Below are positions 34,994-45,206 of a stretch of DNA of 64,000 nt, one piece after another (within the stretch, counting starts at the first letter, position 1; each line of letters starts with the position of its first letter). Source of the DNA: Simmondsia chinensis (Eukaryota > Streptophyta > Magnoliopsida > Caryophyllales > Simmondsiaceae); NCBI GenBank assembly GCA_018398585.1, contig JAGTTD010000018.1, positions 9,989,501-10,053,500 of the forward strand, written 5' to 3'. Under the pieces are notes generated by a model that was not told where the DNA came from, made no database searches, and worked only from the letters and a program-made list of their open reading frames with translations. The position numbers were made by a program, and so were the translations under genes.

Positions 34994-35163
34994 ATTGTAA
35001 TTCAAAGAATGCTAAATAATAAAAAGTCGTCCCTTGTGTCTTGTGTTTCATAGATCGTGTTTATGTTCATTTATGTTTACTTCCGCTGTGCTTGTGGCTG
35101 ATTTCGTGTGTGAGGCGTAACCTCACTGCCATCACAGGTAGTCAAAGAAATATCTGTGTGATA
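34994..35163 (+). repeat. 3' LTR of the gag-only element, right end
   Basis: Matches 27917-28092 of the 5' LTR (cattgtaattca-agaatgct, cccttgtgtcttgtgtt, ccatcacaggtagtcaaaga). It ends near 'atatctgtgtga', where the 5' LTR has 'atatctatgaca'. The host leader exon follows almost directly. Confidence 0.8.
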
Positions 35164-35305
35164 GGATGCCTGAAGAAGGTGTTGGTACAGAGAGAAAGCC
35201 GCAGGGCTGGTGGTGGAAAGGTTGGAAAAGCTCTGTAACTCTCTCCTCGCCTTCAACTGCTCTGCCTCTCTCTCTGCCATAATCGATCTCTTTGCGTTTC
35301 AAAAG
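35163..35305 (+). other. Probable untranslated leader exon of the bL9 gene
   Basis: A non-repetitive stretch ends in tttcaaaag followed by GTGAGG, a good plant 5' splice site. The stretch is CT-rich near its end, as in many plant 5' leaders, and the following 400 bases are T-rich like a plant intron. The next good acceptor in the same orientation, outside all transposons, is at 50987, 22 bp before the bL9 start codon. The link to bL9 is inferred; the exon could belong to another transcript. Its 5' end borders the gag-only element's LTR. Confidence 0.55.
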
Positions 35306-35725
35306 GTGAGGTTTTCTACCGATTTTAACCTCTGTCGGTTTCATATTCGAGCAATTTTTCGCTTTGATTTTGTTTCTTTTTGTTAACGATTTCGTTTTCG
35401 TGATGCTTTGAATCATTTTTGAGAATCGATGATAGATCAGTCAGAAGTTTGTGGTTGAGATCGTTTTCCTGATTGAATTTTAAAGGTTAGGGTTTTGAGT
35501 TTTGTGAAATTGTGCGAGTTCGATTAGGTTTTGTGTTTTGTCTGTAGCTGAATTGATGAAAGATTTGGCTTCTTTGGATATATGTTGTGTCCGAATTGTT
35601 ATGAATTTGATGTTCAATTATTGATTACCTCTTCTTGAATGCGAAGAAATAGAAATGGAAACTGTGTCTTTTATATTTACTAAAGAAAGTTCTTATTGGA
35701 AAAAGGAAAAAAAGAATTTATTTGT

Positions 35726-36424
35726 GTTACATACTAAAGAAGATTTCATCACAAAACCAATTAGCAATAGGTGGAGTAGCTCCTATGGTATATAAGATGG
35801 TATATTTCTTTTCCACCCACCTATGTGGGATTGTATCAATCCACCATGCTTCGCAATAGTCATCCTCGACGGCTCCACTCTAGGTGGCTTCACTCTGAGT
35901 AGGTAGCCCTTTTCTCCCGTAGATGGCTTCATTCTATTCTAGGCATCCACTTCTAGGTAGCCCTTTTCGAAACTTGGGCCCGTAACATGTGGCTTGATTC
36001 ACTTCTTTTTTGCTCAATATTTTAACTTGTATCCAACCACCACGCTCCGCAACTGTTATCCTCGATGGCTTCGCTCTAGGTAGCTTCACTCTGAGTAGGT
36101 AGCCCTTTTCTCCTAGGGATGACTCCACTCTAGGTAACCCTCTCCTAGTAGCCCTTTTTGATACTTGAGCCTATTACGTGTGGTTTGTCAAGCACGGCCA
36201 TCGAGCACGGTCCGTCCCATACCAGACCGAGCACGACTCCAGAGCAGGGTCCGTCCCATATTAAACCAAGCTCCTTGGAATCGATCTGAGGATCGACGAC
36301 TCTAATACCATTGCTACATGCCAAAAGAGGTTCCATCAGAAAATAATTGGCAATGGGTTGAGTAGCTCCTATGGTATATAAGATGGTATATTTCTTTTCC
36401 ACCCACCTATGTGAGATTGTATCA
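35726..36424 (-). mobile_element. TRIM retrotransposon, 699 bp, LTRs of 113 bp
   Basis: LTRs 35726-35838 and 36312-36424 share the phrase gtagctcctatggtatataa and are alike throughout. On the minus strand they start TGATACAATC and end ATGTA(A/G)CA. The primer site TGGTATTAGAGTCG lies beside the 5' LTR at about 36296-36310. The internal 473 bp have no coding capacity but contain a local duplication of 'ctctaggt-gcttcactctgagtagg'. Flanks ATTTG and ATTGG (4 of 5) fit a TSD, and copy B of the host duplication shows the uninterrupted site near 37245. Confidence 0.88.
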
Positions 36425-36656
36425 ATTGGTTGAAATTTTCAGCAAAAGAATGTTACCAACAATCCGCCAATTGAACAATCCACAAAGATCAAGCTCAAAA
36501 ATACAATCAATTCTCGAGAACAAGATGACCGAAAAATAGTAATATATTGTATTTGTATCACTAATACATATGTTGTGTCCAAATTGTTATGAATTTGATG
36601 TTCGATTGTTTATTACCTCTTCTCGAACGCGAAGAAATAGAAACAGAAATTGTGTC

Positions 36657-37186
36657 TAGGAATGGTAATGGGGTGGGTAAAACCCACTACACGTGGGTAC
36701 CTGCCCCGTTTGGGGCGGGTATGGGTATAAGTGGGCCGGATAGTGGGTGCGGGTTAGGTGTACCCGCCCCATACCCGTCAGAGGTATGGGGCAGGTACGG
36801 GTATAATTTTGTACCTGCCCCACCCCACCTCATACCACTATACCTGCTTCATTTTTGTACATAGTTAACCTTCAAATTAAAAAAAATACGTGTTTAAATT
36901 CAATATTCCAAATTGTTTATCAATGTTATAAAAAAAATATAATTGATTTTTAAAAATAGTATTAAATAACTAATATGAGTGGTATATATAATCATTTTCT
37001 ATGCATATTAAGGAGGGGACGGAGCGGGTAATGGATGGATATGGGGTTTATACCTGCCAGGGCGGGTATGGGCATCTACTTCATACCCGTGGTGGGTAAT
37101 GGGGCGGGTATGGGTATAGGATTGAGTAGTTGATACGGGTATGGAGGAGGCACCCCCGTTCTCGCCCCACCCCATCGCCATCCCTA
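36657..37186. mobile_element. hAT-like MITE, ~530 bp
   Basis: Ends TAGGAATGGTAATGGGGTGG and, on the other strand, TAGGGATGGCGATGGGGTGG, a terminal inverted repeat widely seen in plant hAT-type MITEs. Flanks ATTGTGTC and CCCGTGTC agree at five of eight positions. The interior is rich in 'gggtatgggta / tacccgcccc' words and has no coding capacity. Copy A of the tandem duplication (around 35660-35680) shows the empty site. Confidence 0.82.
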
Positions 37187-37594
37187 CCCGTGTCTTTTAT
37201 ATTTACTCAAGAAAGTTCTGATCATAAAAAGGAAAAAAAGAGTTTGTTTGTTGAAATTTTTTGCAAAGCAATGTTACCAACAATCTGCCAATTGAACAAT
37301 CCACAAAGATCAAGCGCAAAAATACAATCAATTCTCAAGAACAAGATAATCGAAGAATAGTAATGTACTGTATTTGTATCACTAATATAAACTATACAAG
37401 TATACCAAGTATGGTATTGTAGTATAAGTATAATAGAAGGAAAAGGGGAGAAGAATGAAGAGAAGGGTTATGGAGAAAGTAGAGTTTGCTCAAGCTATAT
37501 TCTTACCTACCCCAATCACAATTCCCTTACTTATACTAAGTTAAATAGGCTGAGATGGTGATGAGGCACTCCAGACATGGTACCCCTGACATGG

Positions 37595-39408
37595 TGTCAT
37601 GATTGGTACTAATAGATGTCATTTTAGTTGATGTAATTGTATTCTTTAATAGTCAATATGTTAGTTAGAAGAGCTTAGTTGAATGGCTAGAATTAGTTAA
37701 CTAATTAGGGGTTGTTAGAGGTTGTTAATTCTAGCCAATATATAGCACATGTATAGGCATAATAATGTATGCTTTTTACCGAATGAAATCGTATCTTCAT
37801 CTTTCCCTAATCTCTCTCTATTTCTCTCTCTCCTTCTCATCTCTACTTTCCCTTTCTCTCTCTTCTTTCTTATCCCTAAACTCCTTCTCTCTCTCTTCAC
37901 AAAAGCCCTCCATTTCCTTCAAGAAAATGACTGTATGTTAGTAGAACCATGACAATTGGTATCAGAGAGCTAAAATTTTCTTATTCTACATATCACTTGA
38001 AATGATTCCACACCGGCGAGACGAAAAAAAAAAAAAAAAAAAAAAGGGGTCCAACAATGGTGAAAATTGAAGGCCAATTGCAAGGTCTAATGTAGAAATT
38101 AATGGAGTCTCAACAACTAGCTGAAAAAGCACGAAGGCTAGAGGAAGAAAGACGCACAATCAGTTACTTGAGGTAATATCGTAGAACATTGCCCAAATGC
38201 TTGCATTGATGCAGCAATTGGTGGTCAATTCATCCCAACCCATGATGTCTACGAGGAGTCAGGATGTAGGGGTGAGATTGCATGAGCCTAGGGCAAATGT
38301 CTGCCAAATTAATGCGGGTAATCCCCTAATCTTGGGGTTATTTCCTGAAAATGATGAGAGTAGTCAAACTTGTGGCTCTTTTAGAGGTAATGGCTTTATA
38401 CCTAACCCTAAGATCGATTTTCCCAATTTTAGTGGAGTAAACCCTAGAAGTCGGGTTAGAAGATGTCAGAGATTCTTTTCTTTTTACCCAATCAAGAGTG
38501 CAATTCTGCGTTTAAACCATCCAAAATAAAAACCCATCTTAAAGCAAACCACAAAATTGCCTAATGAATGAAGAAAAAAGACCAAGATTGAAAAATTAAG
38601 TAGAAACTTTAAATCAAAAATTTCAAGAAGATTGGGTAAGCTTCCATCAAGAATTGTTAAAATAAAGCGAAGATGAGGCATGTGCCTCGGTCTTGCAACA
38701 ATTTTCTCGACTAAGATATCATGTCAATTGGGCTTTACGTCACCCAAATTGTGGGTAGTGAATATTTTGTTAAATAAGTTCCGTGCTTGTGATGTTGTTG
38801 GTGTTGCACTACTACAGCGCCTCAATAAAAAGACAAAGAATACTAGAACATGGGAACACTTTCCTTGAACTGGAATTGGTACTTGGCAAGTCGGTTGATG
38901 GACATAACCTTGCTGTTACTGAATGCTGATCAAGTGGTTCAACCTAAACGAAAGTGAAGCTATTGGGAAGATTGTAGTGCACTAAAGTCCCAATTTCCAG
39001 CTTTTGTTTCCAATCCTTGAGGATAAGGATTTTGTGAGAGGGAGGTAATGTCATGATTGGTACTAATAGATGTAATTGTAATTGATGGAATTGTATTCTT
39101 GCATAGTAAATATGTTAGTTAGAAGAGGTTAGTTGAATAGCTAGAATTAGTTAACCAATTAGGGGTGGTTAGAGGTTGTTTCTAGCCAATATATAGAACA
39201 TGTATAGGCATAATGATGTATGCTTTTTACCTAATGAAATAGTATCTTCATCTTTCTTTAATCTTTCTCCGTCTCTCTCTTTCTCTCATCTCTACTTTCC
39301 CTTTCTCTCTCTTCTTCTTTCTCATCCCTAACCTCCTCCTTCTCTTTCTCTTCATGAAACCCTCAATTTCCTTCAAGAATATGGCTGCATGTTAGCAAAT
39401 CCATGACA
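37595..39408 (+). mobile_element. Internally deleted gypsy element (1.8 kb) nested in another gypsy LTR
   Basis: Two 360-bp LTRs (37595-37954 and 39049-39408) begin TGTCATGATTGG and end CATGACA. The primer site ATTGGTATCAGAGAGC follows the left LTR, and the purine tract gagagggaggtaa precedes the right one. Between them only a gag N terminus (38395-38500: PKIDFPNFSGVNPRSRVRRC) and the last codons of the integrase region (about 38985-39040) remain. The flanking pentamers CATGG and TGTGG match only partly. The LTRs are very similar, so this is younger than its host LTR. Confidence 0.88.
37955..39048 (+). pseudogene. Internal remnant of the deleted gypsy element
   Basis: Begins with an A-rich run (about 38020-38044) and a gag leader. 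The open stretch 38197-38529 encodes a Met/Gln-rich helix and the gag start noted for the parent entry, then diverges. The middle (38530-38900) is unrecognised, and the end reads as the C-terminal tail of a gypsy polyprotein just before the purine tract. The protease-RT-integrase core is missing. Confidence 0.7.
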
Positions 39409-39460
39409 TGTGGCATATGGCACTTGAAGGAACCCGAAATTAGTTAAGTGTTGGGATGAT

Positions 39461-39850
39461 CTAGAGTATTCGTATCAACACCCCCTCTGCGACTTGACCC
39501 TTGTCCCCAAGGGTCAAAAATGTGAAAACAAACTTGGAGATCATGGAGAAACTCCCATGTAGAGTTCGAGTAAGATTGCTCGGACCAACGATCCAAGACT
39601 TTAGTTCGGTACTTCTCCGATGTTTCACCATATGATAGTCCAGGATGGCCTTGGGATAAGGAGCATTAGGTGTCGAAGGCCACTTGGTGGGGAGAGGCAT
39701 GCTGTGGGCCGAAACGGACATGCACTGCTTCAGGAGGGATACATGGATAGTGTGGTGGATAAAAGCCTGTGCGAGCAAATAGAGCTTGTAAGCGACGGGT
39801 CTGATACGGTCAAGGACGCGGAAGGGACCACAGTAACATGGGGCCAACTT
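39461..39850 (-). pseudogene. Gypsy integrase C terminus with chromodomain-like tail
   Basis: Minus-strand sequence encodes CGPFRVLDRIRPVAYKLYL and HHTIHVSLLKQC, the integrase C-terminal signature. A tail follows that matches chromodomain ends once frame breaks are allowed (WSEQ...STWEFLHDL). It ends at the purine tract by the LTR. Confidence 0.75.
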
Positions 39851-40097
39851 ATGGAAACGGTGAACCGCAACACTCTATTGTTGGTAGGACTGAAGTTTCA
39901 GCCACACAAATTCCCTAATCTGAAACTCACGGTCTGAGCGATGATGGTTAGCTTGTTGTTTCATACATTTCTATACATAATGTTTGAGTCAGGCAGTAGT
40001 TTCCTCCCTTGCGGTGAGGCTGCAATCGATGACATTAATTGAGGACTCTCTCGATAAAAAGGCCAAATGAATTGGTGGGGCTTGGCTGTATAAAACC

Positions 40098-40770
40098 TCA
40101 TACGGAGTGGAATGAGCGGCTGAATGAAAACTGGTGTTGTACCACCACTCGGTTATAGGCAACCACTTGTGCTAATATTCGCCGGCCATGCAACGTAAAT
40201 AGGTCTTGAGACAGCTGTGGAGGACCTCGGTTTGACCATCTGACTGAGGATGGTAAGATGATGATAAATTCAGTTGAGCGCCAAGCCGAGTAAAGCGTTC
40301 TTGCCACATGGTACCAATGAAAATCGGGTAGCGGTTCCTGATAATGGAGTCGGGAAGGCCGTGTAGCATGTATATGTGGTCGAGAAATAATTGAGCAAGT
40401 TCAGCGGCGGTGTAAGGGTGATTGAGAGAAAAGGAGGTGAGCATACTTGCTCAAGCGATCTACCACAACCAAAAGGGCAGAGTGGCCGTAAGAGTGAGCC
40501 AAACCCTTGATGAAGTCGAACAAGATATTACTCCACACAGAAGACGAAACCCGGTAATGGTTAGAGTAAACTCGGGGAAAGCTTGTGTCTCGTACTTATT
40601 CTGGGCACAAATGGAACACTTTTGAACATAATCAAGCACATCACGCTTGAGGCCTTTCTAATAAAATAGAGTTTGAATGCGGTGACATGTAGCTTCAACG
40701 CTTGAGTGACCTCCCTAAGGAGAGTTGTGTAGGCAAAGGAAAATTGAACGACGGAGCGTAGCATCAACTC
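40098..40770 (-). pseudogene. Gypsy integrase core remnant
   Basis: Minus-strand 40444-40172 encodes SLNHPYTAAELAQLFLDHIY, then LHGLPDSIIRNRYPIF and SSYHPQSDGQTE. The second catalytic aspartate (usually in a SDRD motif) is replaced, reading IRNRY, while the glutamate of the GQTE motif is kept. Upstream text in other frames holds the zinc-binding part. Confidence 0.8.
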
Positions 40771-41071
40771 TGATGACCAACCACCCCGGCATTGGAGTTG
40801 ATCATGCTGCCTAGAATAAAGAGGGTTAGCAAATGGCTCTTGCTACTTATTAGGAATGATGTGGCAAGGTGCGAATCTTGAAATCAAGAGGTGCATATAG
40901 TGGAATACAGGTTAGATGAAACCGAGGAGATATCCATACATAAAATCTCGGAACTCAAAATGCGGAAAGAGCATCAACGGCCTGGTTCCCCGTGCCATTC
41001 TTATAGATGATGTCGTAGTCGTACCCGATCAAATGAGAAATCCAAAAGTGCTGAAATGAGGTGGATAGTTT

Positions 41072-41380
41072 CTATTCAAGAAAGAACTTAAGATTTTGTT
41101 GATCTGTACGAATCACAAAGTGGTGGCCTGTGAAATACAGTTGCCACTTCTCCATAGCAAAAACCATAACTAACCTTTGGTGTTTCAGCGCTAAGGTGCG
41201 GCTAATGTAAGCGAAAGCGTGGGGCCGACCGTCCTGCATCAAAATGGCCCCGATGTCGATACCCGAAGTATTTGGCTCGGAAACAAAAGTTTTGGAGAAA
41301 TCCAGTAAAACCAAAATAGGAGCAGACGTTAGGGCATGCTTAAGGTGAGTGAAAGCCTCGGTGGCCTCAAAAGTCCACAC
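41072..41380 (-). pseudogene. Gypsy RNase H remnant
   Basis: Encodes FSKTFVSEPNTSGIDIGAIL, HAFAYISRTLA and HHFVIRTDQQNLKFFLE. The first acidic catalytic position (ETDAS in relatives) reads EPNTS, so Asp is lost. The frame is closed on both sides. Confidence 0.82.
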
Positions 41381-41442
41381 AAATTATCCTTCTTTAGCAA
41401 ATTTGCTAACGGGCGAGCCATAATGCCATAATGTGAAATAAA

Positions 41443-42200
41443 CTAATGATAATAGCCTGTTAAACCCACGAAACCCTTGGAGCTACTTGATGTTTGAAGG
41501 TGGTGGCCAAGTGGATACAGCCTGTAGCTTCTTGGGATTTGTGGAAACATCGTCACCAAAAACGAAATGACCCAAGTACTCGATACGACAATCCCCGAAA
41601 GGGCACGTGTGCAGTTTGCCGTCAGCTGGTGCGTGTGCAACAACTCCAAAACGCATCGCAAATGCAGTAAGTGATCCGCCCAAGTGGCACTATAAACTAA
41701 TATATTGTAGGAAAAAATGACCACAAAATGTCGAAGATGTGATCGGAAAATATCGTTCATGAGACTCTTAAAAGTGGACAGGGCGTTGGATAAGCTGGTA
41801 GGCGTAATAGTAAACTCATAGTGGCTTGAGTGCGAGTTGAAAGCCATTTTGGGAATGTCATCGACGGACATAGGAATTTGCCAATTGCCTGATTTAAGGT
41901 CGAGCTTTGAAAAAAGGCACACCACCCAATTCATCTAAAAGCTCCTCCACGATCGGAATGGGGAAATTGTTTTGGATTGTCATTTTATTTAAGGCACGAT
42001 AATCAACACAGAGCTGCCAAGAACCATCCTTCTTTTTGACGAGAATCTAGGGAGACGAGGAAGGAGAGGTATTGTTATGAATATTACCTCGACTTGTAAC
42101 ATCTCCTAAATTAGTGTATCAATTTTGTCTTTTTGGAAGAGTGGACAGCGATATCGCCTCAAATTAATGGGATTACTACCCTCTTTGAGCGGAATGCGGT
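41443..42200 (-). pseudogene. Gypsy reverse transcriptase remnant with lost catalytic aspartates
   Basis: Minus-strand 42200-42106 gives KFDHRIPLKEGSNPINLRRY. The next part is broken, and 41934-41443 encodes LFSKLDLKSGNWQI, LSNALSTFKSLM and FVVIFSYNILVYSA. In the last motif the two catalytic aspartates of the family's FFDD or YVDD box read Tyr and Asn, so the enzyme would be dead even without the stops. Confidence 0.85.
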
Positions 42201-42294
42201 GATCAAACTTGGGGCGGGAAGGAGGGAGGTCAGTGGCTGCACTAAATACACCAACATCGTCATCCAATAAAGCGCGGAGCTTAGGTGGTTCGAT

Positions 42295-42605
42295 TTCAGT
42301 AGCAGCACTAACATGGAGAGCATAGAAAGAAATGAGCTGAGTTAATAAACCATGGAGTGTACTCTCAGATGCTTTCTTCTTCTTTTTTTTTTTGAACACA
42401 ATCAGATACTTTCTAGTGCTAAAAAAAGTACTCTCATATACGGATTTTAGCAGCAACACTGACATGGAGAGTATAGAAAGAAACGAGCTGAGTTAATAAA
42501 CCATGGAGTGTACTCTCAAATACTTTCTTTCTTTTTTTTTTTTTTTTTTGTAACACAATCAAATACTTTATAGTGCTAAAAAAAAGTACTCTCATATATG
42601 GATTT
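42295..42605 (-). repeat. Tandem duplication of ~150 bp inside gypsy pol
   Basis: The units 42297-42446 and 42447-42605 share 'aacatggagag-atagaaagaaa', aataaaccatggagtgtact, a T-tract and aaaagtactctcatata. The tract has 12 T in one unit and about 18 in the other. It sits between protease and RT. Confidence 0.85.
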
Positions 42606-42849
42606 CAGGGCCAAGGGATGTATATCACGGAGTATGCCGACCACCATAAAAAGTAAACTCCATAAGAAAGTCATTAGAGTGCTATTGGATTTTGCCCAAC
42701 GTATGTAACCATTAGATGCATAGAACCATATCACACCCAGACAACGGAATCAACAACATACTCGAAACAATGGGGAATCCTGAACGGTCCATCGAAATCC
42801 ACGACAAATCCCACCACAAGAGATGTGGTTACCATAAGCAACAGTGATG

Positions 42850-42965
42850 GTGGGCCCAACATTAGAGTCAACAACTCAAACCAAGTGGCGTGCGAGAGTA
42901 ACATCAATAAGATTGTGAGTACTCCCAGTATCAATGAGGATACTCAATGCACGCTTGCCACAGAA
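42850..42965 (-). pseudogene. Gypsy protease remnant
   Basis: Minus-strand sequence encodes LSILIDTGSTHNLIDVTLA with the Asp-Thr-Gly triad intact, then stops after about 23 residues. It lies between the gag zinc knuckle and RT as expected. Confidence 0.8.
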
Positions 42966-43097
42966 CTCGCCAATGTGCATAGTGTGGCACTGGATGAAGC
43001 CCTCAAGAGTGTGTATGGATATGTGGGGATCGCGAGCGGGATCGGGAGGAATAAGTTCCTCACATATATCGGCATCATCAGCCTCAATTTAAAATAA

Positions 43098-43850
43098 CTG
43101 AATCCGCCTGCGCATTGGACAATCGTGTCCCGGTGTGAACTTGTCGTGACAATAAAATCATAGATTCTTAGCACGTAAGTCGTCAAGCTCAGCTGGAAAG
43201 AGGATACGGTGAGGGCGGGGTGGAGGATGGGACAAGGAAGGAGGGGCAATTAGAAGTCGCGTATGGGGTGGGGGACGAGGAGAAGTGAGGGTGGGGATTG
43301 ATTTTATGGAGTTTCCCGGTAATGGAAGGAAGGGGGTCGATTTGGAGGGATTTTTTCTAGTTACATGCTCAATGTAGGTGCAATTTTTCTCTTGCAGTTT
43401 TGCCAACATTATGGTGTCCTGAAATGTGTCAGGCTTAAATAACTTAAGCCAGCCTGCTAGATCGTTGAGTAGCCCACCCATGAAAATACTAACCTTCTGA
43501 CTCTCATTTAACCCACATCGGTTCACCAATGGCTCAAATGTACTCAGAAATTCTTCTAGTTTGCCTACCTGGTTTAATTTAGTGAGTTTAGTTAAGGGGT
43601 TTGCAAAACTGTCAGAAAAAGGGGCCCTGATTTGTGCCGCATAAATGTCCTAAGGAATTACAGTTCCTGGGGGCCACGATTTATCATATGTGTCATGCTA
43701 GCCCGAGGCCTCACCCTCAAGAGCCATACTAGCCAACATCACTATTGATTCATTGGGGGTTCTATCTAATATGAAATACCTCTCACTCTTATGTATCCAA
43801 CTAGAACATCATTACCACTAAATCTCGGAAAATCAATCTTCGTAAGAAGG
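43098..43850 (-). pseudogene. Gypsy gag remnant with zinc knuckle
   Basis: Minus-strand 43850-43780 encodes LTKIDFPRFSGNDV. After breaks, 43620-43390 encodes LTKLTKLNQVGKLEEFLSTF, LVNRCGLNESQKVSIFMGGL and ITMLAKLQE-like text. A Pro/Ser-rich segment leads to a knuckle YCHDKFTPGHDCPMRR (about 43090-43145), whose first cysteine codon has become a TGA-containing stop. The rest of the knuckle is intact. Confidence 0.82.
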
Positions 43851-44352
43851 TTGGAAATCTATAATTACCTCGAGGTTGACCCAAGACTGTCGTCGGAGAC
43901 TCGGAGTGGAGGTCGTCAATGTGGGCGGAATCCGCAGGAGCAAGAGGTGTTGATCGGTCATGAACGATGCTGGCAATCGTCTTCATTTGTAATGATAGAC
44001 CAACCATTTGCTGCATTCCGCCATTGTCTGATCAAGTGTCGTGCACGCATCTCTGATTAAGTGCTTCTTCTAGATGTCTCATGGATATTTGGGATCTGGT
44101 TGTCTACCATTGTCGAATCCCCTTTAGAACCAAAAGACATAAATTAGGGCCAAGGAACGAATGCTCTGATACCAAATATTTACCAAAAATCCCCAATTGA
44201 ACAATCCACAAAGGTCAAGCTCAAAAATACAATCAATTCTCATGAACAAGATAACTGAAAAATAGTTTGTATTGTATTTGTATCACTAGTATAAACCATA
44301 CATATATACCAATTCGAGTATTGTAGTATAAGTATAATAGAAGGAAAAAGAG

Positions 44353-44390
44353 GGGGGGCGGGGGGGAGGGGGGGGGGGGGGGGGGGGGGG
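44353..44390. repeat. G-rich homopolymer tract in the gypsy 5' LTR
   Basis: A run of 38 bases, all G except one C and one A, ending in 22 consecutive G. The partner LTR has only aaaaggggagaag at the same place (near 37440), so the tract expanded after insertion or is a sequencing artefact. Confidence 0.85.
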
Positions 44391-44607
44391 AGATTGAAGA
44401 GAAGGGTCAGGGAGAAATTACAGTTTACTCAAGCGTACATTCTTACATACCCTAATAACAATTCCCTCATTTATACTTAGTAAAAAAGGTTGAGACAGTG
44501 ATGGGGCATTGTTGACGTGGCACCTCTGACGTGGCTCCACTAACGTGGCACTCAAGGGAACCCGAAATTAGTTAAGTGTCGAGATGATGGGGAGTATTCG
44601 TATCAAA

Positions 44608-45206
44608 GAAAAGGAAAGTAAGGAAAAAAAGTTGCGGGGTATCTTGCTTTTCTTTTGGGAAGTGTGGCTTGAGAAAAATCTGGAGGTCACTAGATATAGG
44701 CTTTGTGGTGATTTTGACGATAGATCTTCAATATTAAGGATTCATAATGTTCCCTATCCCAACACTCTCAAAGATCTACATTAAATATCTCGTTGTTATG
44801 GACTTGACGATATTACTTCAGTTGATAATACTTACCTCGGATGTATTCAATTTTACTATCGCAATGATGCAATCTACGCAAAACAAGACCATCATGAGAC
44901 ATGCATCTACTATGATTGTTGTCAACTTAATATTGAACTTGCAAATGAAGTGAAGCATCATAAGATTATAGGACATGCATCTACTGTGATTATTGTCTGC
45001 TTAAATTGAACTTGCAAGCAAAGTGAAGTGTCTAAGATTGTAGGACATTTATGCGAGATTCTGAATTTTTTGAGCAGATATGCTAACTATGGGAGCAAAA
45101 AATTGTTAAGGAGCCAAATGAAATGAAAGTAAGTGCATCTAAGTTTGTTGCTACAGATAGTACTGTAAAAGCAAAGAAAGAAAAAGAATAAATAATGAAG
45201 AGAAGG
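44608..45206 (+). mobile_element. Older gypsy-related remnant, left part
   Basis: Its right portion (about 45100-45206) continues, across the nested gypsy element, into 50121-50845, which ends in an LTR. Short coding-like runs exist (44640-44780; 44786-44960 in another frame), but I do not recognise a domain. The 60 bases before 45207 are homologous to an inverted segment inside the nested element (about 46800-46890). Confidence 0.5.

Larger units (their letters stand above)
26395..35163 (+). mobile_element. Non-autonomous gag-only gypsy element (TR-GAG-like)
   Basis: Two long related LTRs (26395-28094 and 32328-about 35163, the second rearranged) flank an internal region that contains only gag. 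A primer site TGGTATTAGAGCTAGG (28099-28114) and a polypurine tract ggtgggggagg (32316-32325) are present, while protease, RT, RNase H and integrase are absent. Without the solo LTR in its gag the internal region is about 2.2 kb. This matches the published TR-GAG class of plant elements, which need enzymes from other elements. Flanking target duplications are not clear. Confidence 0.82.
35580..37388. repeat. Tandem duplication of ~290 bp across an LTR boundary, each copy holding a different insertion
   Basis: Copy A (35580-36567) and copy B (36568-37388) share atatgttgtgtcc, the 'cctcttct-gaa-gcgaagaaatag' block, 'aagttct', and the end of a gypsy LTR (TGTTACCAACAATC to gtatttgtatcactaata). 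Copy A is interrupted by the TRIM at 35726-36424, and copy B by the hAT-like MITE at 36657-37186. Each copy therefore preserves the empty site for the other's insertion. Confidence 0.88.
37272..44607 (-). mobile_element. Ty3/gypsy element on the minus strand with chromovirus-like layout
   Basis: LTRs: 44178-44607 (5' on the minus strand) and 37272-37594 plus 39409-39480 (3', split by a nested element). Minus-strand features run in order: primer site TTGGTATCAGAGCATTCG (44158-44175), gag, zinc knuckle, protease, RT, RNase H, integrase, C-terminal domain, purine tract cagagggggTG (about 39480-39489). The flanking pentamers AGCAA and AGAAA agree 4 of 5. Stops, frameshifts and lost catalytic residues in RT and RNase H show that it is inactive. 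Confidence 0.88.

Noticed and set aside
26395..35170. Five-base TSD for the gag-only element (GAATG versus GGATG)
   Set aside because: The right-hand candidate is offset by a few bases from the LTR end and differs by one base; too weak to claim.
35077..35416. Minus-strand frames across the leader exon
   Set aside because: They overlap a splice donor on the plus strand and LTR sequence and have no domain.
44584..44953. Possible novel gene with two overlapping frames
   Set aside because: It lies in an older gypsy-related remnant, frames are short and no domain is visible; kept only as part of that remnant.
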